Source of the DNA: Terriglobia bacterium
GTDB lineage: Bacteria > Acidobacteriota > Terriglobia > Bryobacterales > Bryobacteraceae
DNA length: 64,000 bases
Assembly (NCBI GenBank): GCA_021324185.1
Contig: JAJPJN010000180.1
Location: 1 to 64,000, forward strand
Direction of reading: 5' to 3'
Both the position numbers and the translations under genes were made by a program. The notes below the pieces were generated by a model. It saw only the letters and a list, made by a program, of their open reading frames with translations. It searched no databases and was not told where the DNA came from. The number at the start of each line of letters is the position of its first letter. Positions within the stretch are counted from its first letter, which is position 1. Positions 45,078-54,812 of this stretch are shown in pieces.

Positions 45078-45612
45078 CCGTTATCTCCGGCAGTCGTTTC
45101 TTTTCGGTGCGATATGAGCGGATCGCGTCGGCGATTTCGGATTCGGTAACACTCGAAAGGTCGCGCGCAGCAGCCTCCAGTTTGTGCGTGAATTCCCGCT
45201 TCCATTCAGGCCTCTTTCGGCCCCGAGGTAGATCCTGATATTGCGCCGCGCGAGGAAGTTGTTCGTTGAGCTCTCTTGCCAGATTTGCAAGCGGAATACG
45301 AACTTCAATTGGTTCGCGGCCTCGCATCGGGCGCGAGCGAAGCCAGACGTAACGAGGTGTATCGCGTTCGCTCTCTTTGAGATTGTTCAAAACAGCTTCT
45401 GTGAACCGGGCCAGGAGGTCGGTGGACGTGCCAAGAGACTCCTTTAAATAGAAGGCCACCTTTGCCGCAAGCAGGAGTCGCTTATCAAACCAATAAATAC
45501 TGTCTTCGCGGCGCGGTCGAACAACCCTGAACTGCACGAGATTCTGCAGATCCTTGGGGTCGACGCCAAGAACAGCGCTGGCTTGCTTAAGTTTCAACTC
45601 AACGGATGACAT
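45052..45612 (-). CDS. Antitoxin paired with the PIN toxin
   Basis: The first gene of the toxin-antitoxin pair, 186 residues. The N-terminus ASAVLGVDPKDLQNLVQFRV looks like a helix-turn-helix/SpoVT-unrelated DNA-binding segment, followed by YWFDKRLLLAAKVAFYLKES and a basic middle (PIEVRIPLANLARELNEQLP, QDLPRGRK). The C-terminal helix (ESEIADAIRSYRTEKKRLPE) probably wraps the toxin. The family is often annotated simply as a hypothetical next to COG1569 PIN proteins. The role is inferred from position and the matching remnant locus. Confidence 0.75.
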   Translation of the reverse strand: MSSVELKLKQASAVLGVDPKDLQNLVQFRVVRPRREDSIYWFDKRLLLAAKVAFYLKESLGTSTDLLARFTEAVLNNLKESERDTPRYVWLRSRPMRGREPIEVRIPLANLARELNEQLPRAAQYQDLPRGRKRPEWKREFTHKLEAAARDLSSVTESEIADAIRSYRTEKKRLPEITVGRSPRSS

Positions 45613-45886
45613 TATCGTCTAAAGTTTAGACTGTTTTTGGCCGAATCGTCAAGGAACGCCCGTTTCGAGTGCCTTTCTACTCCCGACGGTTAACGTGCGA
45701 TAGGCCCGCTTCACCAGATTCGAAGGGATACGCGCCATTTCCCTATTTCCCGAGCCTGAGACTCACCATGCCCAAGCCCAATCGTAAAAATCCGCCGCAC
45801 GCGCGAATAGTGGAGAGTATGTGTGCGCCATCCTCCGCGGCGACAATCGGCGGCAACTCGGTATTCAGTAGCGCTGATAACGTTTT

Positions 45887-47905
45887 TCAGCTAATTCTGA
45901 AACCCAGTCTCTGGGCTTCCTGAAGGATCTTTTCGCCTTGCTGGATCTGCTTCCTGCTCGGTGGCTTATTTTGCGCCGCCAGCCTGCCCAAACTATATGC
46001 CAGAGCACGCTGCCACGGTGCAAGATTGCCCGTCTCTTTTGCCCAGCCCGAGATGGCAAACCATTCGTCGGCCGGGATAACACGAATCCGGGCATATGCT
46101 TCCATGTCAGCCGAACCGTCCCTCCTCACCGTGCCACTGTCCGGCGAGAAGTCGCGTTGCGTGACGATCGGCCGGAGCAGGCCAGAGGGAATGCCGATCT
46201 CGCACGTCCTGAATTTTTCCCAGCACCGCTCTTTCTTAGCCCATTCCGTCACGTTGCCGCCCTGCGCTCCCTCAATAAGATGATCGTAGGCCGCTTTCGA
46301 GATAATCCTGATAGTCTCATCAAGCTCCTGGGACAGAGCTTGAGCTTTCCATATTCGTTCAAGATCGATCTTCTGTGCAGTATGGTGTGAAAGCCACGAG
46401 AGAGTATAGGTCACGATATTTGCCCGATAACCGCCGTAGTTCTGCGCCTGCACGAGTTTCTCGCCCCGTCGGAACAGGATGGCCTTTGCAATGAGGTGAC
46501 GGAAATAAGCATCATCCGGCACCGGAGGCTTTTTGTCCGCAAGTTCGGCCATGAACTCAACGAAATTCTTCTCAGCGCCGCGGCTGACCATATGGGGTTT
46601 CTGGTCCCATGTGTATTCGAACTTGGCGAGATCGGTTTTTGTGAACTTCTGCGAGACCGGGTGTTGGATTTTCCAACGTTTGCGCTCGCCGGGGCTTCCC
46701 GCTCGCGCCAAAGCGTCGTTGTAGCTCCCCCGCGCCCGTTCATAGTACCAGCGTGTCTCGATTTGCGTTCCAGCCAGCGCAGGCGCCCAGATTGTGCGTG
46801 AGAGTTCCTCGACACACAAATGAAACGGATGATTCGCAGAAAAATCCGCGGTGTTGACTTTGTTTTGGCTGTTGGCGTACAGGGAAATTCGCGGCGCGAG
46901 TTGATCGATAGATGCTGGGTCTTTCGGAACGGTGAGCTTCACCTGAACCGAAATGTTGCTGACATCCGCTCTGTCCTTTTTGACAGCCGTGTAGAGTGAT
47001 GCCGTCGTCTGTCCGCCGTTGACGATCTGGAAACTTTCGGCACGGGTCAGGAGAATAGCATTCCCGTGATTTTCGAATTCGACGCGCTCTGCCGTGGCCG
47101 AAATTCCGTTGTTGTATGCCAGAAAGCGCTGCGGCTCTTCGAGAATGGTATCGCGGATTCCGCGATTGATTTTGCCGCGTGCTTGAAGAAACGAGCGGAC
47201 GTTGCGTTCGAGAAGCCGGGCGCCATATCTTTCGTAAATCCTGACCAGCAGGGAAGCGGGGAAATAGCCCACATATGTTGTGTACTCATAAGCCGGGTCG
47301 GCGGAGCGGATGCAGACCACACGCCCCCCGAACTCCTGAAATTTTACGTCAATGGCTTCGCGCTTTGCACCGGAGGTCTCCATCCGGAAAATACGCTCGA
47401 TATCCCAGACGTGGTGAGTAAAGTTCACGCCTTCGATGACAACGTCTTTGTATTCCCGCGCCGATGTCAGGCCATCTGTCAAAAGGAACAGCCGACCTCG
47501 TGTGACATCACCTCTCGCCGAGTGGATTGAATCGGCAGCATCGAACTCCGGTGAACTTTCTTCCAGGCCTGCGCGAAAGTTGTCAGTCAGCGCGCGCTGA
47601 AAAAACCCGCGCAGCCGGCTGAAATGCCGATCTATATCCGCGGCCGGTACACGCTGCGGCGAGACATGTTTCGTGTAGATGGTTACAAAAAGGTCGATGC
47701 AGTCGTTATCGGAGGATACATTGTAGGCGTTGATTTTGTATCCGCGGCCATCGCAGTTACAGAGAATGAAGCCATCGGCCTCGCCTGCATCGGTCATGGC
47801 CTCAATGACATCCTCCGTGAAAACATCAACTTCGTAGTTTGAGCTGTCGGAGCCCCGGACAAGCACATCCTGCCGGAGGTTTTCGGCAAACTCCTCAAGT
47901 GTCAT
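45887..47905 (-). CDS. AIPR-family abortive-infection phage-resistance protein
   Basis: A 672-residue cytoplasmic protein of the AIPR (PF10592) family, first noted in lactococcal abortive infection. The diagnostic motif is FLAYNNGISATAERVEFEN, then SFQIVNGGQTTASLYTA, followed by ISVQVKLTVPKDPASIDQLA and ANSQNKVNTADFSANHPFH. Aspartate/glutamate residues in the N-terminal half may form a nuclease-like fold, but no catalytic site is certain. The start overlaps the preceding PD-(D/E)XK gene by 11 nt, so AIPR is the last gene of the six-gene operon. Its role with the operon is inferred. Confidence 0.9.
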   Translation of the reverse strand: MTLEEFAENLRQDVLVRGSDSSNYEVDVFTEDVIEAMTDAGEADGFILCNCDGRGYKINAYNVSSDNDCIDLFVTIYTKHVSPQRVPAADIDRHFSRLRGFFQRALTDNFRAGLEESSPEFDAADSIHSARGDVTRGRLFLLTDGLTSAREYKDVVIEGVNFTHHVWDIERIFRMETSGAKREAIDVKFQEFGGRVVCIRSADPAYEYTTYVGYFPASLLVRIYERYGARLLERNVRSFLQARGKINRGIRDTILEEPQRFLAYNNGISATAERVEFENHGNAILLTRAESFQIVNGGQTTASLYTAVKKDRADVSNISVQVKLTVPKDPASIDQLAPRISLYANSQNKVNTADFSANHPFHLCVEELSRTIWAPALAGTQIETRWYYERARGSYNDALARAGSPGERKRWKIQHPVSQKFTKTDLAKFEYTWDQKPHMVSRGAEKNFVEFMAELADKKPPVPDDAYFRHLIAKAILFRRGEKLVQAQNYGGYRANIVTYTLSWLSHHTAQKIDLERIWKAQALSQELDETIRIISKAAYDHLIEGAQGGNVTEWAKKERCWEKFRTCEIGIPSGLLRPIVTQRDFSPDSGTVRRDGSADMEAYARIRVIPADEWFAISGWAKETGNLAPWQRALAYSLGRLAAQNKPPSRKQIQQGEKILQEAQRLGFRIS

Positions 47906-48911
47906 GCGATCGGCTCTCCCTGATCAGAGTACGAATCCTTGCAGGTTCAACCTCGAAAGCGGCGCACGCTGCCAGCGCCACCATGTAGCTCAGATCTCCT
48001 ACGCCGTCGGGCAGAACGGCGGGCACCCTCGGAAACCCCTTCCCGACTCTGAAAGCTCTTATCCTCTGAAGAACGTAGCGCCTTTCGTAACGCGGGAAGT
48101 GAACATCGAGACAACCATAAGCAACAAGCTTCTCGTCGAAAACATTGCGAGCCGCGCTGTGGCACAGCAACTCGCGAACCGATTGAACAGTCTCCGGGAG
48201 ACTGAACCCGCCCGTCACCACTTTTTCGAGGAGAATCGCAACGAGGTAAAGAGATGCAAAACCGGTGTCGTCAAGCTGGCGCTCCCCGGAAATATGTACT
48301 TTCGTATGCTCCCGTGAGGTGCTGCATTTCACCTCGACTGCGCCGCACGCATACTGAAAATCCTTGCTAAGCGGCTCGGGCATAGCCCAGGAGGAAACCG
48401 CAGCCTGAGGGCTCTCGCATTCCGGAATCACGAAATCACGCAAAAAGAGGAGTTCAGCAAGCAAGCCCTGCACCGCAATTTCGGACAGGCCCTCGCCTCC
48501 GCTCGATTCAAAAAAGCGCTTCCACCGATCGAGCCGGCCGAGAAAGGCGGGAAGCGCCTGCATGGCAACGGGACGCTGGAAGACATGTTCCGCCACGTCA
48601 CTGGCGACATAGCTGAAAACCTCATTGAAAGAAGGCGCTGCCGATTCTATAAAGAGATGCAGGTGACCAGTATCTCCGGAGAATCGCTTCACGGCTGTGA
48701 TGAATCCGCGACTCTGGATCAGCGGGCCGTCCGAAGCGCGTGGAGGCGAGGCAGTCTGAAGTAGCAACATGCGCGTACCACTGGGATGACGGGTACCCAC
48801 AAACAAGCCATCACGGGATCGCGGATCTATCCGGCGCACTGTGACACCGGCCTCGGGATTGTGACCGCAGGCGCCGGTCTCCAGGCCCTCCCAGAGGTCG
48901 CCCAGATTCAT
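47895..48911 (-). CDS. PD-(D/E)XK motif protein (DUF4420-like)
   Basis: Predicted nuclease-fold protein, 338 residues. The core motif occurs mid-protein: VQGLLAELLFLRDFVI (alpha-helix with Glu), then SKDFQYACGAVEVKCSTSRE, where Asp and Glu-x-Lys complete a PD-(D/E)XK site. The N-terminus WEGLETGACGHNPEAGVTVR resembles DUF4420 proteins found beside Z1 ATPases. It overlaps the Z1 gene by 4 nt and AIPR by 11 nt. Cleavage activity is inferred from the motif. Confidence 0.85.
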   Translation of the reverse strand: MNLGDLWEGLETGACGHNPEAGVTVRRIDPRSRDGLFVGTRHPSGTRMLLLQTASPPRASDGPLIQSRGFITAVKRFSGDTGHLHLFIESAAPSFNEVFSYVASDVAEHVFQRPVAMQALPAFLGRLDRWKRFFESSGGEGLSEIAVQGLLAELLFLRDFVIPECESPQAAVSSWAMPEPLSKDFQYACGAVEVKCSTSREHTKVHISGERQLDDTGFASLYLVAILLEKVVTGGFSLPETVQSVRELLCHSAARNVFDEKLVAYGCLDVHFPRYERRYVLQRIRAFRVGKGFPRVPAVLPDGVGDLSYMVALAACAAFEVEPARIRTLIRESRSHDT

Positions 48912-51718
48912 TGCAGCTCGAACTCCTGCTGCCAGTAGATATTGTTGACACGGTAGATGATTCCGTCATCGCCCGATACAGATGGGAAGCTCAGTGCTAT
49001 TCCAAAAACCGGTCGTTCTGTAGGGACTGGAATATCCGGGTCTTCTTCGGGCGTCCTTCTTTCATAAAACTGGACCGGATAGATGAGAAGAAGGCCACGA
49101 CTTGCCGGGCGCACGTCGCGTATAAACGGACCGCTCGCGTCAGTGGGTCTGTTCTCGCTCCGCTTCTCAGGATCTTTCTTCTCCCAGGCATTGACAGTTC
49201 GCTGCAGGGCATCAGCCCGCTCGTCGTGGGAGAGATCAAGCTGCTCGTCGGATCTGCTGACGATCCGTCGTACGCACTGCTTCGAGTCATCTGAGAACAC
49301 TCTTTCGCGGCGCGTCAGCCTGACTCTTCCGATTGGCGGAATGTCGCATTCCATCTCGGCCGTGCCGCCCTTGAGTAAAACAACGGACCACTCGGTCAGG
49401 CCGCCCTCGCCGGTTTTTTTGCCGATGAACCTCGCCATGCTGTCGCTGTTCACTTTGAGAGCCTCCGGATGCGTGCGGTAATCCTGGAGGAACCTGATGA
49501 CTTCCTCCGCCGGCACTCCGGACCATATACTCCGTGACCGGTCATCCTTTCGCGCCACCACGGCCTCTGCGCGCGCGAGAAATGCCTCGACAGCTTCCGC
49601 ATTCTGCCGAAGGATGTCGGGGTCCTTGAAGAGGACAATAGTTTCCGCGATAGTTCCGGAGAAGGAAACCTTCATTTCGGTCCCGGTCCGCAGCTTGCTC
49701 GCACCGGTTATCTGCAGTCCGTTGGGATGCGTGCGGACACGAAGACCGTAATCCCGCGGCGTACCGCCGATCGCCGCCATGTGCTCAAATTCTCTCTTGA
49801 GCTCCGCCGAAGCCAAGGCGATATGTCGGTACCAGGTAGTCAGATCCGCCGTTGTATAGAGGCGACAGAGATCCAGATACCCCGGCCGATACCCGAACCA
49901 CCGTCCCATCTGCATGAGAGTGTCATACATTCGCGAACTACGCAGGAAATAACTTACCGAGAGCCCTTCCAACGTCAGTCCTCGCGAGAGCTTGTCACCG
50001 CCGATGGCGATAACGCTCACGCCGTTAGGGTTGTTTCTATAGTCCAGAACATCGGCTACGGTTCCGTTGATGACACGAACCGTAATCGCAGTTGCGGCCT
50101 CGACCAGATGCGGTTCCACATCTTGCCAGGCGAGCCGAACAATCTCCGCATCATTAATGCCCCGGTCAAGAATTGTTCCCGTGGTCGCTTCGAAATCACT
50201 CTCCCATTGTTCCTGAAGCTGATCGCGAAGCGGCGGTGTGTAGTTGCCATCCCCATACCGAAGGCGGTTAACCAACGAATGAAGCTCGGTCCGCACAGCC
50301 TCGGCCACCGCCTGCTGCACGGAAGTGAATCGTGTCACGTGAACCAACATGGAATTGTGTTCCAGCTTCTGCCCGCGCGCGCGGCGTGCGGCACAGGTGA
50401 GCATGAAGGCGCGTATCGCCTCGCGAAGCGATTCGGGGAGGCCCTGTACCAGATAGCCGTTCCTGTGTCCGCTCGGCAGCCACGGCTCGGAATCCCGAAC
50501 TGTTCTGATGACTGGCAACCCGTCCTGCTCAGTCAGTATGCCCGCTTCGGGGTCGCGGTCCAGACCGAAGACCTGCTCCGGTCCTATGTAGTTGGAGGGA
50601 GTCGGAAGTGCGACGATGAAGCTGCGCGGGAACAGGCCCTCGCCGTGCGCTGCCGTTTCGTCGGATGGATCGATGAAGATGTTGGCGAAGGGTGTTGCGG
50701 TGTAGCCCACGTACGCGCTTTTCTGAAAGGTATCCAGCAATTGCCGGATCATTCCGTTGATGGCCGTCACATCATAATCAGTCAGTGAGTTGCCGTTCTC
50801 ATCAACCGGGATCGGTTTGGTATTGACAGAAGCGTTATCAGCCTCATCGTCGATCACCAGCAGGGGCACTCCAGAGATCCGCTGGCGTCCGCCTGTGCCG
50901 TCATGCGCGCGCAAGCTAAGCCACTGCCGCAGGTTCTCGAGAATGCCTTTGTTCTTTTTGACGACGACCACGACCGGATCATTACCTCCCGGAATAACAC
51001 CGATCTGGTTCGCAACAGTCCGGTTGAAGTCGCCGTCTTCGGCACTGCCCGTCAGAGAATGGGCGACCGGCTCGTCCTGCTCGGAGCGTCGGAGCCCGAC
51101 ACCCAGTCTCTGATTGTTCTGGTTATAAGCTGTCGCCCGGTGGGTATTGAATCCCAGAAAACTTTCGTCCATGCGAAACTGTGTTTGACTTCGCAGGCTG
51201 TTCAGCATCCCCGCAAGAATCACGATCACGCGATAGCCCGCATCCGCCGCCTTGCAGACTAGACCAGCGTAATTAGCGGTCTTTCCGGACTGGACTTGGC
51301 CCACAACCATGCCCCTGCTGTCCCAAGCCCCCTCGCGTCTCGGATTCTCCACTAGACCTAGGATTCGGTCGGTAAGATCATCGAGACGGTTTACAACTGC
51401 CGTGCTCCATTTCAGATCTTCCAGCAGATAGTCCCTGTAACGGTTCCAAAACCGCCAGTTAATGCCGGCTTTGCTGTTCGGCAGCCAAGGCTGATGGTCC
51501 TTGCGGTCCTCCAGCACCATTTCATGTCCGATTGCGACATTGCAAAGATTCTCGACTTGGCGGATAAGCCGGTCGCGCTCGCGGGTCAGTTCAGGATGAT
51601 CAACGGTGAGGACCGCGAGCACCGTGTCAACACGACGCCGGATCTCCTCCTCTGTTGGTGCTGCTGTCGGCCGAAGCAACATCAGAACCATCTTGAGGGC
51701 TTCATCGAAAGCGGTCAT
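48908..51718 (-). CDS. Z1-domain superfamily II ATPase
   Basis: A 936-residue ATPase related to superfamily II helicases. Walker A is GQVQSGKTANYAG (140-152), Walker B is PLLVIDDEADNAS, and motif III is YVGYTATPFANIFID. The Z1-specific C-terminal half has IAIGGDKLSRGLTLEGLSVS and LMQMGRWFGYRPGYLDLCRL, with arginine-finger-like residues. Z1 proteins accompany MORC-like ATPases and methylases in predicted restriction systems. It starts in a 4-nt overlap with the GHKL gene and ends in a 4-nt overlap with the PD-(D/E)XK gene, implying fixed stoichiometry. Confidence 0.94.
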   Translation of the reverse strand: MTAFDEALKMVLMLLRPTAAPTEEEIRRRVDTVLAVLTVDHPELTRERDRLIRQVENLCNVAIGHEMVLEDRKDHQPWLPNSKAGINWRFWNRYRDYLLEDLKWSTAVVNRLDDLTDRILGLVENPRREGAWDSRGMVVGQVQSGKTANYAGLVCKAADAGYRVIVILAGMLNSLRSQTQFRMDESFLGFNTHRATAYNQNNQRLGVGLRRSEQDEPVAHSLTGSAEDGDFNRTVANQIGVIPGGNDPVVVVVKKNKGILENLRQWLSLRAHDGTGGRQRISGVPLLVIDDEADNASVNTKPIPVDENGNSLTDYDVTAINGMIRQLLDTFQKSAYVGYTATPFANIFIDPSDETAAHGEGLFPRSFIVALPTPSNYIGPEQVFGLDRDPEAGILTEQDGLPVIRTVRDSEPWLPSGHRNGYLVQGLPESLREAIRAFMLTCAARRARGQKLEHNSMLVHVTRFTSVQQAVAEAVRTELHSLVNRLRYGDGNYTPPLRDQLQEQWESDFEATTGTILDRGINDAEIVRLAWQDVEPHLVEAATAITVRVINGTVADVLDYRNNPNGVSVIAIGGDKLSRGLTLEGLSVSYFLRSSRMYDTLMQMGRWFGYRPGYLDLCRLYTTADLTTWYRHIALASAELKREFEHMAAIGGTPRDYGLRVRTHPNGLQITGASKLRTGTEMKVSFSGTIAETIVLFKDPDILRQNAEAVEAFLARAEAVVARKDDRSRSIWSGVPAEEVIRFLQDYRTHPEALKVNSDSMARFIGKKTGEGGLTEWSVVLLKGGTAEMECDIPPIGRVRLTRRERVFSDDSKQCVRRIVSRSDEQLDLSHDERADALQRTVNAWEKKDPEKRSENRPTDASGPFIRDVRPASRGLLLIYPVQFYERRTPEEDPDIPVPTERPVFGIALSFPSVSGDDGIIYRVNNIYWQQEFELQ

Positions 51719-53217
51719 CGGATTCCCCTCTTATCAAGAATTGCCGGTAGGTTGGCGATGAATTCGGACAGCCGGTTGAACGGTTCCATCCGGTAAAGGC
51801 GCGCAATGGCATCCTCACGTGAGACTCCGGTATGGACCAACGCCTGATAGAGTTGCACCGCCAGTTCGTAGACTTCGCCTGATGCGGCCTGTTCGAACGG
51901 CACCGCCTCGCTTTCTGGCTTTTGGGATTTGTTTAGGATAATCAACGGGACTGGGACCGATTCCTCGATCAGTCGCAGCGCCGATTTGAGGATGTCAGCA
52001 TCGGGGGGCGCATCACTCAGGATTCTGCGGATGAGCGGATGTTCTCGATTAATCCGATAGAAGATTTTTCCGTGACTCACCTTCTGCTGCCATACGAACA
52101 AGCTTTCCTCGGCATGAGCCCGGCCGAGCACACTACCGCGATGCCGATATATATCGACGGCTTTTTCCCTGGTCGCCCTCCCGATTCGTGCCAGAGACTC
52201 CTTCAGTTCGACCGGAACGCGGGCTGTGCTCTTCTTAATGTCTAAGCCCCAGAGAGCATCAAGCGTGTTCGGCAGGTCGATTCTGATCCGTGCCAGCTTG
52301 TAATGCTCTTCCTTCTTGATACCCAGCCCGAGCCAGTCGCCCGGAACCAGTAACCGGCCGTTACGGTAGATAAAGAAGCCCTGATGCGCCACCCACCCGT
52401 GCGGGCCGCCAGCGTCCGCATATTCCTGCGGCGTTAGTTTGGAGTGATGCGGAAGAATATAGGCATCCACGGCGACCGTTTCGCCCTTCATCATGAGAAT
52501 CTCGGGCTCGGGATGCTGTGTTGATGGATGCGTGGAGAGGAACGGGTCCCAAGGCTTTACCGGATTTCCGTTGATCCGCAAAGTCACGCCGCGCGGTCGT
52601 TGGAGAAAACGGTGAAAAACCATCGCCAAGTGTTTCTCTACCGCTTCGATCCGGTCGTTAAACACGTCACGGTCATACGCGCTCTCGGCCAAGGTCCCGC
52701 TTACCAGTCGGTCGAGATTCTCCCAGACGACGGCAGTTCCGGATTTGCCAATGCGCGCTGAATATTCCGCGGCCTTCGGGGACCCTCTGCGAAGAACGCG
52801 CCACTGGCATGTGGCGCGAACGTAATCGAGATCCCAGCACCGCGTCCAAAGACTCGATACCTCGGTCCTCGTACTGACGATCACCCGGCGGCATTGAGAG
52901 AATGAGGCCGTCTTCAGCCCCAGCCCAAAGCGCCCCAGATCTTCCCGGTGCCGCGGCTGTGTCGGATCGGCACCGATCCGCATCGCCGCGATCAACTCCT
53001 GTTCCGACATCCCCGAACCGTTATCGATTACAGCAATACTGGACGCCTCGCCGTTCCAGAAAAAAACTATATCGATCTCTGTCGCATCGGCAGTCAGACT
53101 GTTATCTACCACGTCAGCTATGGCAGTGAAGAGATCGTACCCGACCGCTCTCAGCGACTCGATCATCGCCGGTGCATACGGCTCGACGATATCGTAGGAA
53201 TCCTTGGCTGTAGGCAT
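51715..53217 (-). CDS. GHKL (MORC/HSP90-like) ATPase
   Basis: Predicted ATP-dependent clamp-like protein. The GHKL site is complete: AIADVVDNSLTADA (N-box with Asp38/Asn39), VIDNGSGMS (65-71) and GRFGLGLKTAS (95-105). The region after residue 250 (PEEYADAGGPHGWVAH-like, YRNGRLLVPGDWLGLG) resembles the S5-type transducer of MutL/MORC, and the C-terminus is helical. No kinase His domain is present. It sits 2 bp after the methyltransferase and overlaps Z1 by 4 nt. It probably couples ATP-driven DNA capture to cleavage in the operon. Confidence 0.91.
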   Translation of the reverse strand: MPTAKDSYDIVEPYAPAMIESLRAVGYDLFTAIADVVDNSLTADATEIDIVFFWNGEASSIAVIDNGSGMSEQELIAAMRIGADPTQPRHREDLGRFGLGLKTASFSQCRRVIVSTRTEVSSLWTRCWDLDYVRATCQWRVLRRGSPKAAEYSARIGKSGTAVVWENLDRLVSGTLAESAYDRDVFNDRIEAVEKHLAMVFHRFLQRPRGVTLRINGNPVKPWDPFLSTHPSTQHPEPEILMMKGETVAVDAYILPHHSKLTPQEYADAGGPHGWVAHQGFFIYRNGRLLVPGDWLGLGIKKEEHYKLARIRIDLPNTLDALWGLDIKKSTARVPVELKESLARIGRATREKAVDIYRHRGSVLGRAHAEESLFVWQQKVSHGKIFYRINREHPLIRRILSDAPPDADILKSALRLIEESVPVPLIILNKSQKPESEAVPFEQAASGEVYELAVQLYQALVHTGVSREDAIARLYRMEPFNRLSEFIANLPAILDKRGIR

Positions 53218-53219
53218 GT

Positions 53220-54812
53220 TCAGACCGCGGCACCTCCCGTGTACCGGGCGGAGGCACCCTCGCTACGACCTTTGAGGATCTCCAGGACTATAGCGGCAAT
53301 CTGGCGTGCGAGCAGGGGTGGAACGGCATTGCCGACCTGGCGATATTGATGGGTTCTGGGACCACAGAAATAGTAGTTATCGGGAAACGTCTGAATTCTC
53401 GCCGCTTCCCGGACGGTCAGACTCCGGCACTGCGTCTCGTCATAGTGAATGAAATAGTGACCGTCTTTCGCGATGTGGCTCGTTATGGTCGTAGCCGGGC
53501 GAAAGGCTATCTGAACCCGGAACCGGTCGTCAAAATAGCCCTTGCTCAATGCATCGCCGAGGCTTCGGTGCCTAGGATGAAGCTCGGGTGGGAAATCGTT
53601 CAATTCCGGGGAGCGAAAATGAACCCGCGCAAAACAGGCCGCGAAGAGGTATCTATGGAGATCAGCTGCCATGTGCGGGCGGCTTGCGTGGTTGCACGCG
53701 CCGCCGATTAATGGATCGAGAAACCATCCCGGCTCGTATTCACAGGTGGTGTTGTGAGCGACAAATTCGCTCCCGCGATTAGCCTGCATATCGCGCAAGT
53801 TATGCACAGTCCGGACGATACACTCCCGCAACTCCCCTTCCGCTCCGTTTCGTCGCGATTTCATGAATCCGGTATCCAGTATTGATGCGAGCGCCGCGCG
53901 CCACTCTTCCCTTCCGTCATTGGCACGTGTCAGCCCACTGCGCAGGCGTGGAAGACCCCTCAGCACTTTGCTTGCGGGTATCGGCTGGTTGTGGGGCCGC
54001 AACGCCACGAACCCGTCGAAAGATAGGTCCTCGCGTATTCCGAGAATAATTACGCGATGGCGCGCTTGTGGAATCCCGTACTCCTCGCATTTGATGACAA
54101 AATCGCCCGGCTTGTAGTGGGGATGGCCGTCAAGGGAATGAGTGGGATATTTCAGGCAAAGCGAACGCAGGGTATATTTTGCACCTCCGCGTTGCGCGCC
54201 TCGGATCACTTTCGCCGGATGATGGAGATCATCCAGCATCTGGTCGAAGATTTCGTTGCCTTTGACTTCGGATGACAACAGCCCCTTTACGTTCTCCATG
54301 ATGAAGACGGGCGGCTCGTGAACGGAAAGAATTCTCAGATATTGTTTGTAGAGATAGACGCGATCATCATCTTCAGCAATGCCGCCGTTTCGCGACCTTC
54401 CAACGACAGAAAACGCTTGACAGGGCGGACCACCACATAGGACCCATGAGTCCGCACGTCCAAGTGCATTCCGAATCCTGCGGTCAACTTCGCTTGCCTG
54501 AACCACCCCAAGCTCAGCCTTCCAAGCCTCATCTCCGGCGGCCTTCGCCTCAGCGGGATATCGGGCGAAGAGTTCGAGGCGTCCAAGCTGCCCGCGCAAA
54601 TGATCGTAGTAGTCGTGGGGAACTTTTCCCACCGGAAACTGCCGGAAGAAACTCCTGAGTTCGAGCGTCCGATGTGCCCATTCCTCCATCTCGATGGATA
54701 GAGCGATCCGGAACTGGCGAGAGCCGCGCGCAGAAGCAAGCGCGGAGAAGCCCTCCCCAAGCCCTCCGGGACCGGCGAACAGGTCGACGACGGGAATAGA
54801 TTCAGCGGGCAT
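53220..54812 (-). CDS. DNA (cytosine-5) methyltransferase
   Basis: Modification enzyme that transfers a methyl group from SAM to C5 of cytosine in a specific site. Motif I VDLFAGPGGLGEGF (9-22), catalytic motif IV GGPPCQAFSVVGRSR with Cys131, motif VI FIMENVKGLLSSEVKG, motif VIII RHRVIILGI and motif X RQVGNAVPPLLARQIA are all visible. The target-recognition region lies between about residues 290 and 430. Length 530 is long for the class, owing to insertions after motif II. It overlaps the vsr-like gene by 11 nt and precedes the GHKL gene. The site recognised is unknown. Confidence 0.95.
   Translation of the reverse strand: MPAESIPVVDLFAGPGGLGEGFSALASARGSRQFRIALSIEMEEWAHRTLELRSFFRQFPVGKVPHDYYDHLRGQLGRLELFARYPAEAKAAGDEAWKAELGVVQASEVDRRIRNALGRADSWVLCGGPPCQAFSVVGRSRNGGIAEDDDRVYLYKQYLRILSVHEPPVFIMENVKGLLSSEVKGNEIFDQMLDDLHHPAKVIRGAQRGGAKYTLRSLCLKYPTHSLDGHPHYKPGDFVIKCEEYGIPQARHRVIILGIREDLSFDGFVALRPHNQPIPASKVLRGLPRLRSGLTRANDGREEWRAALASILDTGFMKSRRNGAEGELRECIVRTVHNLRDMQANRGSEFVAHNTTCEYEPGWFLDPLIGGACNHASRPHMAADLHRYLFAACFARVHFRSPELNDFPPELHPRHRSLGDALSKGYFDDRFRVQIAFRPATTITSHIAKDGHYFIHYDETQCRSLTVREAARIQTFPDNYYFCGPRTHQYRQVGNAVPPLLARQIAAIVLEILKGRSEGASARYTGGAAV

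Noticed and set aside
45669-45923. 84-residue + strand frame between the antitoxin and AIPR genes
   Set aside because: No ribosome site, low-complexity composition, and its end overlaps the AIPR 3' end; nothing recognisable.
49727-50788. 353-residue open frame on the + strand
   Set aside because: Lies entirely antisense to the Z1 ATPase gene, whose motifs are unambiguous; composition is typical of a high-GC shadow frame.
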